Shown here one piece after another: positions 52,564 to 61,849 of a stretch of DNA of 64,000 bases. This DNA is from Altererythrobacter ishigakiensis (GTDB lineage: Bacteria; Pseudomonadota; Alphaproteobacteria; Sphingomonadales; Sphingomonadaceae). Numbering within the stretch: the first letter of the stretch is position 1; each line of letters starts with the position of its first letter. The stretch covers positions 992,001 through 1,056,000 of the forward strand of contig NZ_CP015963.1 in assembly GCF_001663155.1 (NCBI RefSeq), read 5' to 3'. The notes beneath the pieces were generated by a model that did not search any database, had not been told where the DNA came from, and saw nothing but the letters and a program-made list of their open reading frames with translations. Position numbers and translations under genes: made by a program.

Positions 52564-53334
52564 ATGACTGACGGCAATATTGTAGGAACGATCGATGCGG
52601 CGGAATTGGCGCTCGCTCTGTTTTTCCTCTTTTTTGTAGCATTGGTGTTTTGGCTAAGGCGCGAAGATCGACGAGAGGGCTACCCGCTCGAAGACGAGCT
52701 GACCGGCCTTGTTCACTCAGAGGGCGGCCCGCTGCACACGGCGCCGACGAAGACGTTCAAACTGCCGTTCGGCAAGGGCAGTGTGACTGCGCCTACCAAG
52801 GGCCGCGAACCAGTTGACATCGCTGCCAAGCGTTTCGAACCGCATGCCGGCGCCGGATTGATCCCGACTGGTAACCCGCTGGTCGATGGTATTGGCCCAG
52901 CCGCCTATGCTGAACGTTCGGATTTTCCTGACCAGTTTGCAGATGGGGCATTGCGGATTGTTCCGATGAAGAGCGACGATCATTTCTCCGTCGCAACATT
53001 CATGTTCAGCCGTGACCCAATTGGCATGAAGGTGATCGCTGCGGACGGCAAGGAAGCCGGCACCGTTACCGACCTTTGGGTCGACCGGGCGGAAAGTATC
53101 GCGCGGTATCTCGAAATCGATACGGGATCAGGCAGCATTCTGGCTCCGATCACCATGGCGGTGGTCCACAAAGACAATGTCGAAATCGATGCGATCAATG
53201 CGGCGGACTACGCCAATGCACCCAAGCTGGCCAATCCGGGCCAGGTCACCCGGCTCGAGGAAGACAAAATCTGCGGCTATTTCGGCGGCGGTTACCTCTA
53301 CGCCAATGAGGCGAGGCAGGAGCCAATCATATGA
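52564..53334 (+). CDS. puhA: Photosynthetic reaction centre H subunit
   Basis: 256 residues from the ATG at 52564, with GAAAGGAAG upstream; the frame extends into lhaA without similarity. A single N-terminal membrane helix (LALALFFLFFVALVFWLRREDRREGYPLEDE) is followed by a cytoplasmic PRC-barrel (ADGKEAGTVTDLWVDRAE) that controls proton supply to QB. The C-terminal tail ends LEEDKICGYFGGGYLYA. It overlaps puhB by 4 bases (ATGA). Confidence 0.97.
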   Translation: MTDGNIVGTIDAAELALALFFLFFVALVFWLRREDRREGYPLEDELTGLVHSEGGPLHTAPTKTFKLPFGKGSVTAPTKGREPVDIAAKRFEPHAGAGLIPTGNPLVDGIGPAAYAERSDFPDQFADGALRIVPMKSDDHFSVATFMFSRDPIGMKVIAADGKEAGTVTDLWVDRAESIARYLEIDTGSGSILAPITMAVVHKDNVEIDAINAADYANAPKLANPGQVTRLEEDKICGYFGGGYLYANEARQEPII

Positions 53335-53939
53335 TGGAATACGATGCAGAGCCGATCCGCGGGCTTCCGGGTGAATTGCCCGAAGGTGAGCGGATCCTGT
53401 GGCAGGGCGCACCTGACTGGCGCGTCTTTGTCCGCAGCGCGCTCTTTGGCCGATGGATCGCAGGCTATTTTGCGCTGTTGGCGCTGTGGTCTGTCGCCAA
53501 TGGTGGTTTCGGTGGTGCGATTGCGAGCGTGGTCGCGGGTTTTGTGACTTACGGTCTACTCGCGGGGTTTGCGGCTCTGGTCGGCAAGACAACAGTCTAC
53601 ACCATTACCAACCGCCGCGTCGTGTTGCGAGTTGGTATCGCGCTCAACAAATGTATCAACTTGCCATTGCCACTGATCGGCTCGGCCAATCTTCGTCCGC
53701 TTGGCGGGGAGCATGGCGATATTGCACTAAGCATGACGGAGCGTCATGGACTTGGTTATCTGATGCTGTGGCCGCATGCGCGCCCACTTCGTCTGTCGAA
53801 ACCCGAACCTATGATGCGCGCCCTTCCAGACGCAACGGAGGCTGCGACAATTCTGGCTGATGCTTGTGCAGCTTTGATGCCGACCGAACACACGGCAGCA
53901 GATGCATTGCCTGGTCATATCGGAGGAGCTGCCGTCTGA
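53331..53939 (+). CDS. puhB: Photosynthetic complex assembly protein PuhB
   Basis: 202 residues. The N-terminal block GLPGELPEGERILWQGAPDW is the PuhB/PH-domain-like signature; two to three membrane helices follow (IAGYFALLALWSV, AIASVVAGFVTYGLLAGF), then a YTITNRRVVLRVG strand. PuhB assists reaction-centre assembly. An ATG three bases later (53334) is possible. The stop shares a base with the puhC start (TGATG). Confidence 0.95.
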   Translation: MMEYDAEPIRGLPGELPEGERILWQGAPDWRVFVRSALFGRWIAGYFALLALWSVANGGFGGAIASVVAGFVTYGLLAGFAALVGKTTVYTITNRRVVLRVGIALNKCINLPLPLIGSANLRPLGGEHGDIALSMTERHGLGYLMLWPHARPLRLSKPEPMMRALPDATEAATILADACAALMPTEHTAADALPGHIGGAAV

Positions 53940-54448
53940 TGAGTCAGACCTTCACCCCGCCGCCGCTTCACGCGCATAGCCATGAGAATACAGTGCCGCG
54001 CCCGGCGCTGGCCATGGCAGGTGCGCTGGTGGTGCTCTCTTTGCTGCTGACGGCTGCTGTCACGTTTGGCTTTATGGACCGCGAAGCTGTGCCCAGCGCC
54101 GCGCGTAGTGAAGCAGCGATTGCTCCGGCTCAAACGCGCGCGCTGCGTTTTGCCGACACAGAAAGCGGCAATGTACGGGTGAGTGATGCGGATACTGGCG
54201 AGTTGATCTTGCTGGTCGAACAGGACACGCAAAGCGGCGGTTTCATTCGCGGCGTCATGCGCGGGATGGCGCGCGAGCGGCGTATGGCCGGCATCGGATC
54301 GCAACCATACTTCGAACTCACGCTTTGGCAGGATGGATCGCTGTCCTTGCGCGACAGCGCCACGGATCGCCAGATCGAACTCGGCGGGTTCGGGGCGGAT
54401 AACCGCGCAGTTTTCATGACCCTTTTGCAGCAGGGAGGCGCCAAATGA
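53939..54448 (+). CDS. puhC: Photosynthetic complex assembly protein PuhC
   Basis: 169 residues from the ATG at 53939. A polar N-terminus with His residues (PPPLHAHSHE) is followed by one membrane helix (ALAMAGALVVLSLLLTAAVTFGF) and a periplasmic beta-rich domain including SGGFIRGVMRGMARERR and ELTLWQDGSLSLRDSATDR, the PuhC pattern. It is needed for a normal RC-LH1 core in Rhodobacter. It overlaps the next small gene by 4 bases. Confidence 0.94.
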   Translation: MSQTFTPPPLHAHSHENTVPRPALAMAGALVVLSLLLTAAVTFGFMDREAVPSAARSEAAIAPAQTRALRFADTESGNVRVSDADTGELILLVEQDTQSGGFIRGVMRGMARERRMAGIGSQPYFELTLWQDGSLSLRDSATDRQIELGGFGADNRAVFMTLLQQGGAK

Positions 54449-54732
54449 CGCGCAGAAAATTTGATGTTCCATGCGAGATTGCCGTCGAGCAGTCCGAAGA
54501 CCATTTTCACGCGCACGTTGAACTTGCCGACGGCATCGAAATGGAGCCGGGCGACAAGGTTCTCGTGCATGGTGATCCCATCTCCATACCCTTCGGTCGG
54601 CGCGAGGTGTTTCATCGTACCGCAACCGTGACCAGAGCCCTGCCGCTGGAACGCGCGCTGACGCGCCTCGCGGCCTATTTCGACCTCAAGGAACTTTACG
54701 AGGTCAGCTTCAACCCAGGGAGGATCAAATGA
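54445..54732 (+). CDS. Conserved-position small protein between puhC and acsF
   Basis: 95 residues, soluble, no membrane helix. The sequence reads as a small beta-rich domain ([25 protein letters not shown], then [24 protein letters not shown]) with a helical end ([19 protein letters not shown]). It overlaps puhC and acsF by 4 bases each, so it is part of the polycistronic unit and almost certainly expressed. I do not recognise a named family. Its place suggests a role in RC assembly or as an AcsF partner; this is inference only. Confidence 0.75.
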   Translation: MTRRKFDVPCEIAVEQSEDHFHAHVELADGIEMEPGDKVLVHGDPISIPFGRREVFHRTATVTRALPLERALTRLAAYFDLKELYEVSFNPGRIK

Positions 54733-55817
54733 ACGCGCCTGCAAAAATCAACCCTGCCCACACTGACGGGATGATGACCAGCGAGGAAGCAATGGCCCTC
54801 GCGACAAAGGACACTGTGCTGACGCCGCGCTTCTACACCACTGACTTCGATGCGCTTGATGCAATTGATGTGTCGCCGGTGCGCGAAGAGTGGGACCAGC
54901 TGATCGCGGACATGGTTGGCGATCCCAACAAGACACACTTTCGCCACAAGAACGACTTCGCCGGCATCATTGAAGGACTTGAGCCTGAGCTGCGTGCGGA
55001 ATTTACCGATTTTCTCGTCAGTTCGATGACCTCCGAATTTTCCGGTTGCGTGCTCTATGCCGAAATTGCGCGCCGGACGAAAAACCCGGATGTGAAGCAG
55101 CTGTTTAAGTTGCTCGCTCGGGATGAGAGCCGCCATGCCGGCTTTATCAATGAGAGCCTGAAGGATGCTGGGATCGGGGTTGATCTGGGCTTTCTCACCA
55201 AAACCAAGAAGTACACTTACTTCAAACCGAAGTTCATCTGGTACGCGGTCTATCTTTCAGAGAAGATCGGATATTCGCGCTACATCGCGATTTATCGTCA
55301 CCTTGCTGCGCATCCCGAGAATAAGTTCCACCCAATCTTCGATTGGTTCGAGGAATGGTGCAATGACGAGTTTCGCCATGGTGAAGCTTTTGCGATGCTC
55401 ATGCGGGCCGACCCCAAGCTACTGAAAGGTCACAACAAGCTTTGGATCCGGTTCTTCCTGCTTTCGGTCTACGCCACGATGTATGTGCGCGATCATAGCC
55501 GCCCTGTGTTCCACAAGGCTTTGGGTGTCGATCCGACCGAGTATGACTACAAGGTCTTCTCGATCTGCAATCAGATTTGCCGCCAGGTCTATCCGGTCGA
55601 GCTCGACATCGACAGCCCGAAGTTCCGGGCCAGTATGGAAGCGTTACGTCAGGCTGCGCTGCGGATCGAGGAAGGTAAGGCACAAGGTGGTATCAGCGGC
55701 TTTGCCAAACGTCTGAGCGGCATGGCAGGGGCGGGCTTTAACTTTGCGCGCATGTATTTCCATCGGACAAAGCGCAATACGCTGCCTGCAACAATCCGGC
55801 TGCAACCTGCATGGTAA
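54729..55817 (+). CDS. acsF: Mg-protoporphyrin IX monomethyl ester oxidative cyclase
   Basis: 362 residues. It is a di-iron monooxygenase: ligand motifs are [25 protein letters not shown] and [15 protein letters not shown] (two ExxH-type motifs). It forms ring E with O2 as oxidant. No anaerobic BchE is present in the window, matching an aerobic life style. GGGAGGATC precedes the start. It overlaps puhE by 7 bases (ATGGTAA). Confidence 0.97.
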   Translation: MNAPAKINPAHTDGMMTSEEAMALATKDTVLTPRFYTTDFDALDAIDVSPVREEWDQLIADMVGDPNKTHFRHKNDFAGIIEGLEPELRAEFTDFLVSSMTSEFSGCVLYAEIARRTKNPDVKQLFKLLARDESRHAGFINESLKDAGIGVDLGFLTKTKKYTYFKPKFIWYAVYLSEKIGYSRYIAIYRHLAAHPENKFHPIFDWFEEWCNDEFRHGEAFAMLMRADPKLLKGHNKLWIRFFLLSVYATMYVRDHSRPVFHKALGVDPTEYDYKVFSICNQICRQVYPVELDIDSPKFRASMEALRQAALRIEEGKAQGGISGFAKRLSGMAGAGFNFARMYFHRTKRNTLPATIRLQPAW

Positions 55818-56599
55818 GCTGGCAGGGTCATATCCTGCCGGTGATCGTAACCGTGGCGGTCTGGTTTCTTGCAACCGGGCTGATAGCTTGGCTCGATAAC
55901 CGCCAGCGCGCTACATTCCCGCGGAGCCTGTTGTTATCAGGTGCAGCGGGTCTGGCTGGCTTAGTCGCAATACTGGTCGCGATGCAATATGCTCAAGTTT
56001 GGGCGGTATATCTGGCGTTCTTGGGAGCGTTGTTGGTGTGGTCATGGCAAGAGATTGCATTCCTGACCGGGGCTGCAACCGGCCCCCGCCGAGAGGAAAT
56101 CTCGCCAGGCATTACCGGGTGGCAACGTTTCACGGAAGCAAGCGCCACGGTGATCCATCATGAAATTGCGTTGGTACTGTCCGCCCTCATGCTGATCACG
56201 CTGACGTGGTTTGCGCCCAATCAGATTGGCGCGATGACATTTGTTCTGCTTTATGCGCTGCGCCTGTCTGCCAAGCTCAATATCTTTGCCGGAGTGCCCA
56301 ACTCGGCCACCGATATTTTGCCGGCACACTTGGCCTATCTTAAATCGTATTATGGCCCAAGGCGGCTGCGGCCAGCGCTGATCGTTTCAGTTGCGGCGAT
56401 TTGCGCCTTTGCCATTTGGACCGGTTCGCGCGCGATGGAAGCGCCCGCTGGCAGCGCCGAAGCAGTGGGTGCAAGCCTGCTCTTCGCACTCGCAGCGTTG
56501 GGCGCGATCGAACATCTGTTTCTTGCGCTGCCATTTCGCGATGGCGCGCTGTGGGGCTGGGCATTGCCCAATAGAATTACGCTGGAAGAGGAAAGTTAA
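55811..56599 (+). CDS. puhE: Photosynthetic complex assembly protein PuhE
   Basis: 262 residues with about six to seven membrane helices; family blocks include [38 protein letters not shown] and [30 protein letters not shown]. PuhE negatively modulates bacteriochlorophyll synthesis or assembly in Rhodobacter; its mechanism is not settled. It starts inside the acsF stop region and is followed 3 bases later by hemA. Confidence 0.94.
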   Translation: MVSWQGHILPVIVTVAVWFLATGLIAWLDNRQRATFPRSLLLSGAAGLAGLVAILVAMQYAQVWAVYLAFLGALLVWSWQEIAFLTGAATGPRREEISPGITGWQRFTEASATVIHHEIALVLSALMLITLTWFAPNQIGAMTFVLLYALRLSAKLNIFAGVPNSATDILPAHLAYLKSYYGPRRLRPALIVSVAAICAFAIWTGSRAMEAPAGSAEAVGASLLFALAALGAIEHLFLALPFRDGALWGWALPNRITLEEES

Positions 56600-56602
56600 G
56601 CC

Positions 56603-57823
56603 ATGGATTTCGATGCCTTTTTCAAGGAGCAGCTTGACGAGATTCGCGAAGACGGGCGTTATCGCGTCTTTACCGATATCAAGCGGCACCGTGGGTCTTT
56701 CCCGCATGCAACACGCTTTATCGAAGATGAAACCCAGGCTGTAACTGTTTGGTGCTCGAACGATTATCTGGGCATGGGGCAGCATCCGGTCGTGCTCGAG
56801 GCGATGCACAGTGTGATTGATGAATGTGGCGCTGGCGCTGGCGGCACCCGTAATATCTCAGGCACCAACCATTACCATGTTGAATTAGAGCGCGAGCTTG
56901 CCGATCTGCACGGCAAGGAAAGCGCCCTGCTGTTCACTTCGGGCTATGTTTCGAACTGGGCAGGGCTGGGCACGCTGGCATCCAAGATTCCCGGCTGCGT
57001 GGTGTTCTCGGACGCTCTGAATCATGCTTCGATGATCGAAGGAATTCGCCATAGCCGTGCGCCCTACAAGATATGGAACCACAACGATGTGGAGGATCTG
57101 GATCGCAAGCTGTCTGACTTCGGACCGGACGTGCCCAAGCTGGTTGCATTCGAAAGCGTCTATTCAATGGACGGTGATATCGCGCCGATCGCGGAAATCC
57201 TTGATGTGTGCGAAAAGCATGGCGCGATGAGCTACATCGATGAAGTTCATGCAGTAGGCCTTTATGGTCCGCGCGGCGGGGGTGTCGCTGAACGTGAAGG
57301 TTTGATGGACCGGATCACTGTCATTGAAGGTACGCTGGGTAAGGCTTTTGGCGTGATGGGCGGCTATATTGCTGCGTCAGCAGATCTGGTTGATTTCGTA
57401 CGCAGCTTCGCAAGCGGTTTCATCTTCAGCACAGCGTTGCCACCTGCGGTTGCTGCGGGTGCGGCGGCAAGCATCCGCCACCTGAAAAACAGCGATGAAG
57501 AACGTGAACAACAGCGTGAGCGGGTTGAAACGGTGCGGCGCAAGCTCGACATGCTGGGAATCCCGCACTTGCCCAATCCCAGTCACATAATTCCGGTTAT
57601 GGTTGGCGACGCCAAGAAGTGCAAAATGATCAGCGATTGGCTGATGGACAACCATGGCATCTATGTACAGCCGATCAACTATCCGACAGTGCCAGTTGGA
57701 ACCGAACGGCTGCGGCTCACCCCGTCGCCAGTGCATAACGATGGTGACATCGACCGCCTGATCCATGCATTGAGCGATATCTGGTCTCAGTGCGAGTTGG
57801 CACGGGGCTCAATCGCCGCCTGA
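56603..57823 (+). CDS. hemA: 5-aminolevulinate synthase
   Basis: 406 residues. PLP-dependent alpha-oxoamine synthase with [52 protein letters not shown] and the PLP lysine in [14 protein letters not shown]. It condenses glycine and succinyl-CoA (Shemin pathway). Placing it at the end of the long bch/puh operon ties precursor supply to pigment demand. A second hemA may exist elsewhere. GAGGAAAG precedes the start. Confidence 0.97.
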   Translation: MDFDAFFKEQLDEIREDGRYRVFTDIKRHRGSFPHATRFIEDETQAVTVWCSNDYLGMGQHPVVLEAMHSVIDECGAGAGGTRNISGTNHYHVELERELADLHGKESALLFTSGYVSNWAGLGTLASKIPGCVVFSDALNHASMIEGIRHSRAPYKIWNHNDVEDLDRKLSDFGPDVPKLVAFESVYSMDGDIAPIAEILDVCEKHGAMSYIDEVHAVGLYGPRGGGVAEREGLMDRITVIEGTLGKAFGVMGGYIAASADLVDFVRSFASGFIFSTALPPAVAAGAAASIRHLKNSDEEREQQRERVETVRRKLDMLGIPHLPNPSHIIPVMVGDAKKCKMISDWLMDNHGIYVQPINYPTVPVGTERLRLTPSPVHNDGDIDRLIHALSDIWSQCELARGSIAA

Positions 57824-57847
57824 TACGCAACTCAATCATGCAAAGAG

Positions 57848-57880
57848 AAAGGGCGCGCTCCCATGTGGAACGCGCCCTTT
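57848..57880. terminator. Bidirectional rho-independent terminator between hemA and cytochrome c gene
   Basis: AAAGGGCGCG (57848-57857) pairs perfectly with CGCGCCCTTT (57871-57880) around a 13-base loop, followed by TTCTTT on the plus strand and preceded by A-rich sequence that becomes a T-rich tail on the minus strand. It lies between two converging genes and can serve both. Confidence 0.85.
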
Positions 57881-57900
57881 TCTTTCGATTGGTGCTGAAC

Positions 57901-58416
57901 TTAGTTCGCTTGCAGATATGCAATAATGTCTGCGCGGTCCTGTCCATCCTTCAGACCCGCAAATGCCATTCGCGTACCCGGAATCACCCGCTGCGGGTTT
58001 TCCAGATACTGGAACATCTTTTCAGGGGTCCAGGTGATGCCGCTGTTCGCGTTCGCATCGGTGTAGTTAAAACCTTCAACAGAGCCAGCGGTGCGACCAA
58101 CAATACCCGCGAGCGATGGGCCGACACGGTTCACGCCTTCATCAAGCACGTGACAGGCCTGACACTGAATGAAAACCTTCTCACCAGCCGCTGCGTCGCC
58201 GGTAAAATCTGCCAACGTAGTGCCGTCAACGGTTGCCACATCGTCAGCTGCAGGAGCAGCTGGCGCTTCTTCTTCAGCTGCTGCTTCAGTGGTGGTTTCT
58301 GCCGGTGCTTCGGTTTCTGCTGCCGGTTCTGATGCGTCATCGGTGGCACCGCCACCGCACGCGACTAGGAGAAGCGCAGATGCGCTAGCTGCCAGACCAA
58401 GGTGAAATTTCTTCAT
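57901..58416 (-). CDS. Lipoprotein class I cytochrome c (cytochrome c2-like)
   Basis: 171 residues from the ATG at 58416, six bases after AGGGG; an ATG one codon earlier (58419) also fits. Signal peptide with lipobox LVAC, so it is membrane-anchored. A 50-residue Ala/Glu/Pro-rich linker precedes one cytochrome c domain with the haem motif CQACH and the axial Met in GTRMAFAG; the domain resembles cytochrome c2 (GPSLAGIVGRTAGS, NPQRVIPGTRM). It probably carries electrons from cytochrome bc1 to PufC while tethered to the membrane. Position next to hemA corresponds to cycA-type genes in related clusters. Confidence 0.9.
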   Translation of the reverse strand: MKKFHLGLAASASALLLVACGGGATDDASEPAAETEAPAETTTEAAAEEEAPAAPAADDVATVDGTTLADFTGDAAAGEKVFIQCQACHVLDEGVNRVGPSLAGIVGRTAGSVEGFNYTDANANSGITWTPEKMFQYLENPQRVIPGTRMAFAGLKDGQDRADIIAYLQAN

Positions 58417-58419
58417 CAT

Positions 58420-58784
58420 AATCCCCTTTCCAGTTCGCCGGAGGTAACCCGGATACAACGCTGCAACGCGTGTACTCAGGTTTTGTGCCCGATGGGAAGA
58501 AATTTAAGCAGATAACTTGCGAGTTGAAAGCCGGGGTCGGTAAGCGTGGGGGAAGGGCATTTGGAATTTCGTATAAGGCATTGATACCAAGCGATATTCT
58601 ACCCCCTTTTGATGCATCCTGATCTGGCTCAGCGACATTGCTGATGGTTTGCCTTCAAGAGTTTTATCTCTCAGAGTCGCCGCAAAGTCGATCAAACCGG
58701 AATTTAAGCTCGGTGAGCTACACCCGGCAATGCTGCAAGACGCTATGGTGATCTCCGGGCTCATCCACGGCAACTCCCGTGAAA
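58420..58784. other. Intergenic region between cytochrome c gene and TIR gene
   Basis: About 365 bases that should hold the cytochrome gene promoter (minus strand) and the 3' end of the TIR gene message. A minus-strand frame of 89 codons (58504-58773) has no ribosome-binding site or family resemblance that I can see. I find no RNA gene, PpsR palindrome or clear terminator here. Confidence 0.5.
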
Positions 58785-60683
58785 CTAGTCAGCAAAGCCA
58801 ATTTGGCTCAACAGGCGGTTGAACTCCGGATGATCCCGTAGAGGGTCGAGCAGCGGATCGTTGTTGATTTGCGTCAGCCCCGCATCACGAACGCGCCACG
58901 CCTCATTCATTGCAGCGAGGGCCGCCTCCCTCTCGCCAAGTTGCGCGTGTATTTGCAGATACTGATAATTGCTCTTGTCTTTCTGTCGGTCCTTTAGCTC
59001 GGCCAGGTGCGCTCTCGCTACCGACTCATTACCTAGTTTCGCCTCGACCACCGCAAGGCCCGTCTTGTTCCAAACAAAGAAATCTTCCGCCTCGAAGTTT
59101 CTCTTTGCTTTTCCAAGATCACCCATCGCCAAATGCGATAATCCGACAAGATAATGAAAGCTGGATAGCGGATTTTGAAGTGCTTGCGCGTTCTCGTAAC
59201 TGCGGATTGCAGCTTCATAATTACCAGAGCCGTATTCGATGTTGCCGAGAAAGCGGAACACGCGGGCGTTCAAAGGATCAAGGCTGATCGCGGCGTTGAT
59301 TGCTTCTCGAGCCAAAGCAAACTGCCCGCATCTGCCACAGAAGTTGGCATATCTGCTGAGAATATCCGCGTCACCGGTGCCCAGTTCGAACGCGCGTTGG
59401 TAAGGTTCCTTTGCAGCTTTCACGTCCAGTTGGCGGTTGAATCGGATAAAACCCAACACCGCATAACCATCGGCAAACCGGGGAGCGATTTCTATCGCAC
59501 GCTGCGCTGACGTAATCGCTTGATTGAACACTGTATCGTGATCATCCGGACTGCCATAGAGATTGCCGATCAAGCCCAAGGTACGGCCGCGCATTGCGAA
59601 TGCAGCTGCATACTCGGGATCAAGCCTGATTGCATTTTCGAATTCTGCGAGTGCGGCGCGGTCTGTCGCTTCGCTTGTGCCTGCTTCGTAAAGTTCTCGC
59701 CCACGCAGAAAAGCATCATAAGCCGCGACGTTTGTCGTCCCACCCGTTTCTGTCTTGGAAATGCCGGCATTCTTCGCGCCTGACAATCGCTCAATGATTT
59801 GCGATGCGATCGATTGCTGAATTGTAAGAAGGCTGTCTAAAGGAGCGTCGATATCAAAGGGCCGGACAATTCGCTCGGCCGCACCCTCGGCCAGTTCAGC
59901 GCTTCCTACAAGTCTGCCTCCCGAGACGCCGATATCGCCATTAAGAAGATAGTCGACGTTCAGTTTCTCGCAAATCTCGCCCGCTGTCGCTGTTTGGTCG
60001 CGAAAGGCATCCGATGAAACCCTGGCCGCGACATGTAATAGCGGATTGCGTGCCAGGATTGACCTGATTTCAATCGCGAACCCTTCGGCCAAACGGCTTT
60101 GTGCAGCCCCGTCGCCGATCACGCGGAACGGCATAACCGCCAGCCTCTTGCTTTCCCCGGTCCCGCCGATCAGTCCTGAAGACCACATCGCGTAGCCGCC
60201 CGCTGCGATGACCAAGCTTCCAACCCCGCCCATGGCGAGCGCACTTCTGCGCGAAATGCGCTGGGTTGGGATCGAACGGCTCTGATAGGGAGCTTCAGCC
60301 CCACGATGCGCAAATGCGTCGAGCAGTTTTTTCCAGCCTTCGGAATTGTCACCATTTCTGGAGATCCGGATTTGCTCGCAGTGGAATTGGTTGAACGGAA
60401 GGGGCGGCAACGTCCCATCAATGCTCGCTTGCACGAGCTTCTTGTTATGACGTGCAAAGTCGGCTTCCGCTCTGACCCATTCCGACGCAGCAGCGTCCTT
60501 TGACCAAAGGACCAGCACCATATCCGAAGCGTCAAGTTGCTCTTCGATTGCGTCAGAAAACGACCTGTTGGCCAGTAGATGACGATCCCACCAGACATCA
60601 TAACCCGCACCTTCCAGCCAGCCGACAACAGTCCGTACTTCAGCCTCGGCCGAGCGCGCATAGCTTATGAAGATCTGCGGCAT
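58785..60683 (-). CDS. TIR domain - TolB-like - TPR protein, copy 2
   Basis: 632 residues from the ATG at 60683 (MPQIFISYARSAEAEVR). TIR domain about residues 1-120, with Glu73 in SEWVRAEAD at the presumed catalytic position, the same residue number as in copy 1. One membrane helix follows (ALAMGGVGSLVIAAGGYAMW, about 150-168), then a TolB-like domain (RLAVMPFRVIGDGAAQSRLAEGFAIEI) and TPR repeats to the C-terminus (AYAVLGFIRFNRQLDVKAA, LDPLNARVFRFLGNIEYGSGNYEAA). The helix would place TIR in the cytoplasm and TPR in the periplasm. It is divergent from the lipoprotein-caspase operon. Role unproven. Confidence 0.82.
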   Translation of the reverse strand: MPQIFISYARSAEAEVRTVVGWLEGAGYDVWWDRHLLANRSFSDAIEEQLDASDMVLVLWSKDAAASEWVRAEADFARHNKKLVQASIDGTLPPLPFNQFHCEQIRISRNGDNSEGWKKLLDAFAHRGAEAPYQSRSIPTQRISRRSALAMGGVGSLVIAAGGYAMWSSGLIGGTGESKRLAVMPFRVIGDGAAQSRLAEGFAIEIRSILARNPLLHVAARVSSDAFRDQTATAGEICEKLNVDYLLNGDIGVSGGRLVGSAELAEGAAERIVRPFDIDAPLDSLLTIQQSIASQIIERLSGAKNAGISKTETGGTTNVAAYDAFLRGRELYEAGTSEATDRAALAEFENAIRLDPEYAAAFAMRGRTLGLIGNLYGSPDDHDTVFNQAITSAQRAIEIAPRFADGYAVLGFIRFNRQLDVKAAKEPYQRAFELGTGDADILSRYANFCGRCGQFALAREAINAAISLDPLNARVFRFLGNIEYGSGNYEAAIRSYENAQALQNPLSSFHYLVGLSHLAMGDLGKAKRNFEAEDFFVWNKTGLAVVEAKLGNESVARAHLAELKDRQKDKSNYQYLQIHAQLGEREAALAAMNEAWRVRDAGLTQINNDPLLDPLRDHPEFNRLLSQIGFAD

Positions 60684-60982
60684 TTCATCTCCTGCATCCG
60701 GGCAAGATGTAACTGCAATCAGATTGAGTTGAAAGGCTGATCAACCTTTTACGCAAAACGTAGACTCATCGTTGGCTTGGAGCAGCAAAAGGCAAAGGTA
60801 TGCTCTTGTGCCGGACACAAAGTTTTTAGTGACTGTCGACGCGAGTTTCATTCGCGGCTTCTCAAGCTCTTGAGGTTAACGGTCTGATTTGCCAGCGGCA
60901 AATCGCTCGACTGGCCTTGCAAAACCATTTTCGAAAAGTACACTCGTTAGCGGGGACGCTTAATTTTGGCTTGGGGCTGGGA
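60684..60982. promoter_or_regulatory. Divergent promoter region between TIR gene and lipoprotein gene
   Basis: 299 bases with two inverted repeats: AAAGGCTGATCAACCTTT (60732-60749, imperfect palindrome with 16 of 18 positions symmetrical) and CTCAAG-CT-CTTGAG (60861-60874). Either could be an operator controlling the two divergent transcripts. I see no convincing -35/-10 pair or RNA gene. Confidence 0.35.
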
Positions 60983-61849
60983 ATGACAAAATATTTGGGT
61001 GCAGCAGTAGCTTCGCTGGCGTTGGCGGGCTGCGGTATGAGTGTGACCCGCGGAATTGAAGATTCGACCGAAAGGCTTGAAAGCTATTTCGAAGCCAAGA
61101 ATGATTTCGCGAATGCCCTTCAAGAATCGATTGGCGGCAGCTCTGGTACCAACTCTTATCGTTTGGTCGCCTTGAACGGACCGGCCTATCCGGTCGGCTC
61201 ACTCATTTCAGTAAACAACAGTCTGGACCTTGAATCACGCGATTGCGTGATCCCGGAAGATGAATTGCCCGCTCCTGAAACCTGGGGCGGTATGCCGAGG
61301 TGGCAAAGCAACAATACGCTTGATGTCGGCCTCGGCCTGCCCAGCATTTGGCAATCGGCCATTTCTGGGGGTGAGAGCTCGCTTGATGCCGGCATTTCAA
61401 TGGAGAAAGAGAGCATCTTCCAGATCGAAGATATCTCTCAAATCGTGCTGTCCAAAGGAGAGGTGCGACGCGCGCTGGCCAATCGCGAGTGTCAGGAAAC
61501 CTTTGCATATATTCCGGATGACAGCGTGGTTTTCGTCAGAGGGCTTGTCTACGGACGCGAGACATTGCGGTCAGCGAAGTCATTCGGGATTGGGGCCGAT
61601 GTCACAATCATAAAGGAAGACTCTGCAGACTTTTCGTTCTCCTACAGTTCGGACGGTGCCTTCGAATTGCAGGAAGATCAGATTCTTCCGAAGTTTGCGA
61701 TCGTGAGCTTACTGTCCATCTCTGACTCCGATACGGCCGACCTTCGGACCGGTACGGATGACCGGACCGGAACCGACGACAGGTTCTTTGATTTTGTCGC
61801 ACCGAGCGATGACGACCTGCGAATGCTGGAGGCTAAGGAGCCGAACTAG
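60983..61849 (+). CDS. Lipoprotein of unknown function upstream of caspase-like gene
   Basis: 288 residues from the ATG at 60983, with GGGGCTGGGA just upstream; the frame extends to 60917 without a signal peptide. The N-terminus MTKYLGAAVASLALAGCGMS is a lipoprotein signal (lipobox LAGC, Cys17). The mature part has no family I recognise; it holds two cysteines (SRDCVIPED, NRECQETF) and, near the end, a duplicated RTGTDD unit. It overlaps the caspase-like gene by one base (TAGTG), so the two are coupled and both are exported. Possibly a cognate membrane-tethered partner of the protease. Confidence 0.7.
   Translation: MTKYLGAAVASLALAGCGMSVTRGIEDSTERLESYFEAKNDFANALQESIGGSSGTNSYRLVALNGPAYPVGSLISVNNSLDLESRDCVIPEDELPAPETWGGMPRWQSNNTLDVGLGLPSIWQSAISGGESSLDAGISMEKESIFQIEDISQIVLSKGEVRRALANRECQETFAYIPDDSVVFVRGLVYGRETLRSAKSFGIGADVTIIKEDSADFSFSYSSDGAFELQEDQILPKFAIVSLLSISDSDTADLRTGTDDRTGTDDRFFDFVAPSDDDLRMLEAKEPN
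61745..61780 (+). repeat. 18-bp tandem duplication inside the lipoprotein gene
   Basis: CGGACCGGTACGGATGAC (61745-61762) is followed directly by CGGACCGGAACCGACGAC (61763-61780), 15 of 18 bases identical. It encodes RTGTDD twice. It is in frame and may vary in copy number between strains. Confidence 0.75.

Noticed and set aside
58504-58773. Minus-strand open frame of 89 codons downstream of the second TIR gene
   Set aside because: No ribosome-binding site, no family resemblance, and composition unlike neighbouring genes; treated as intergenic.
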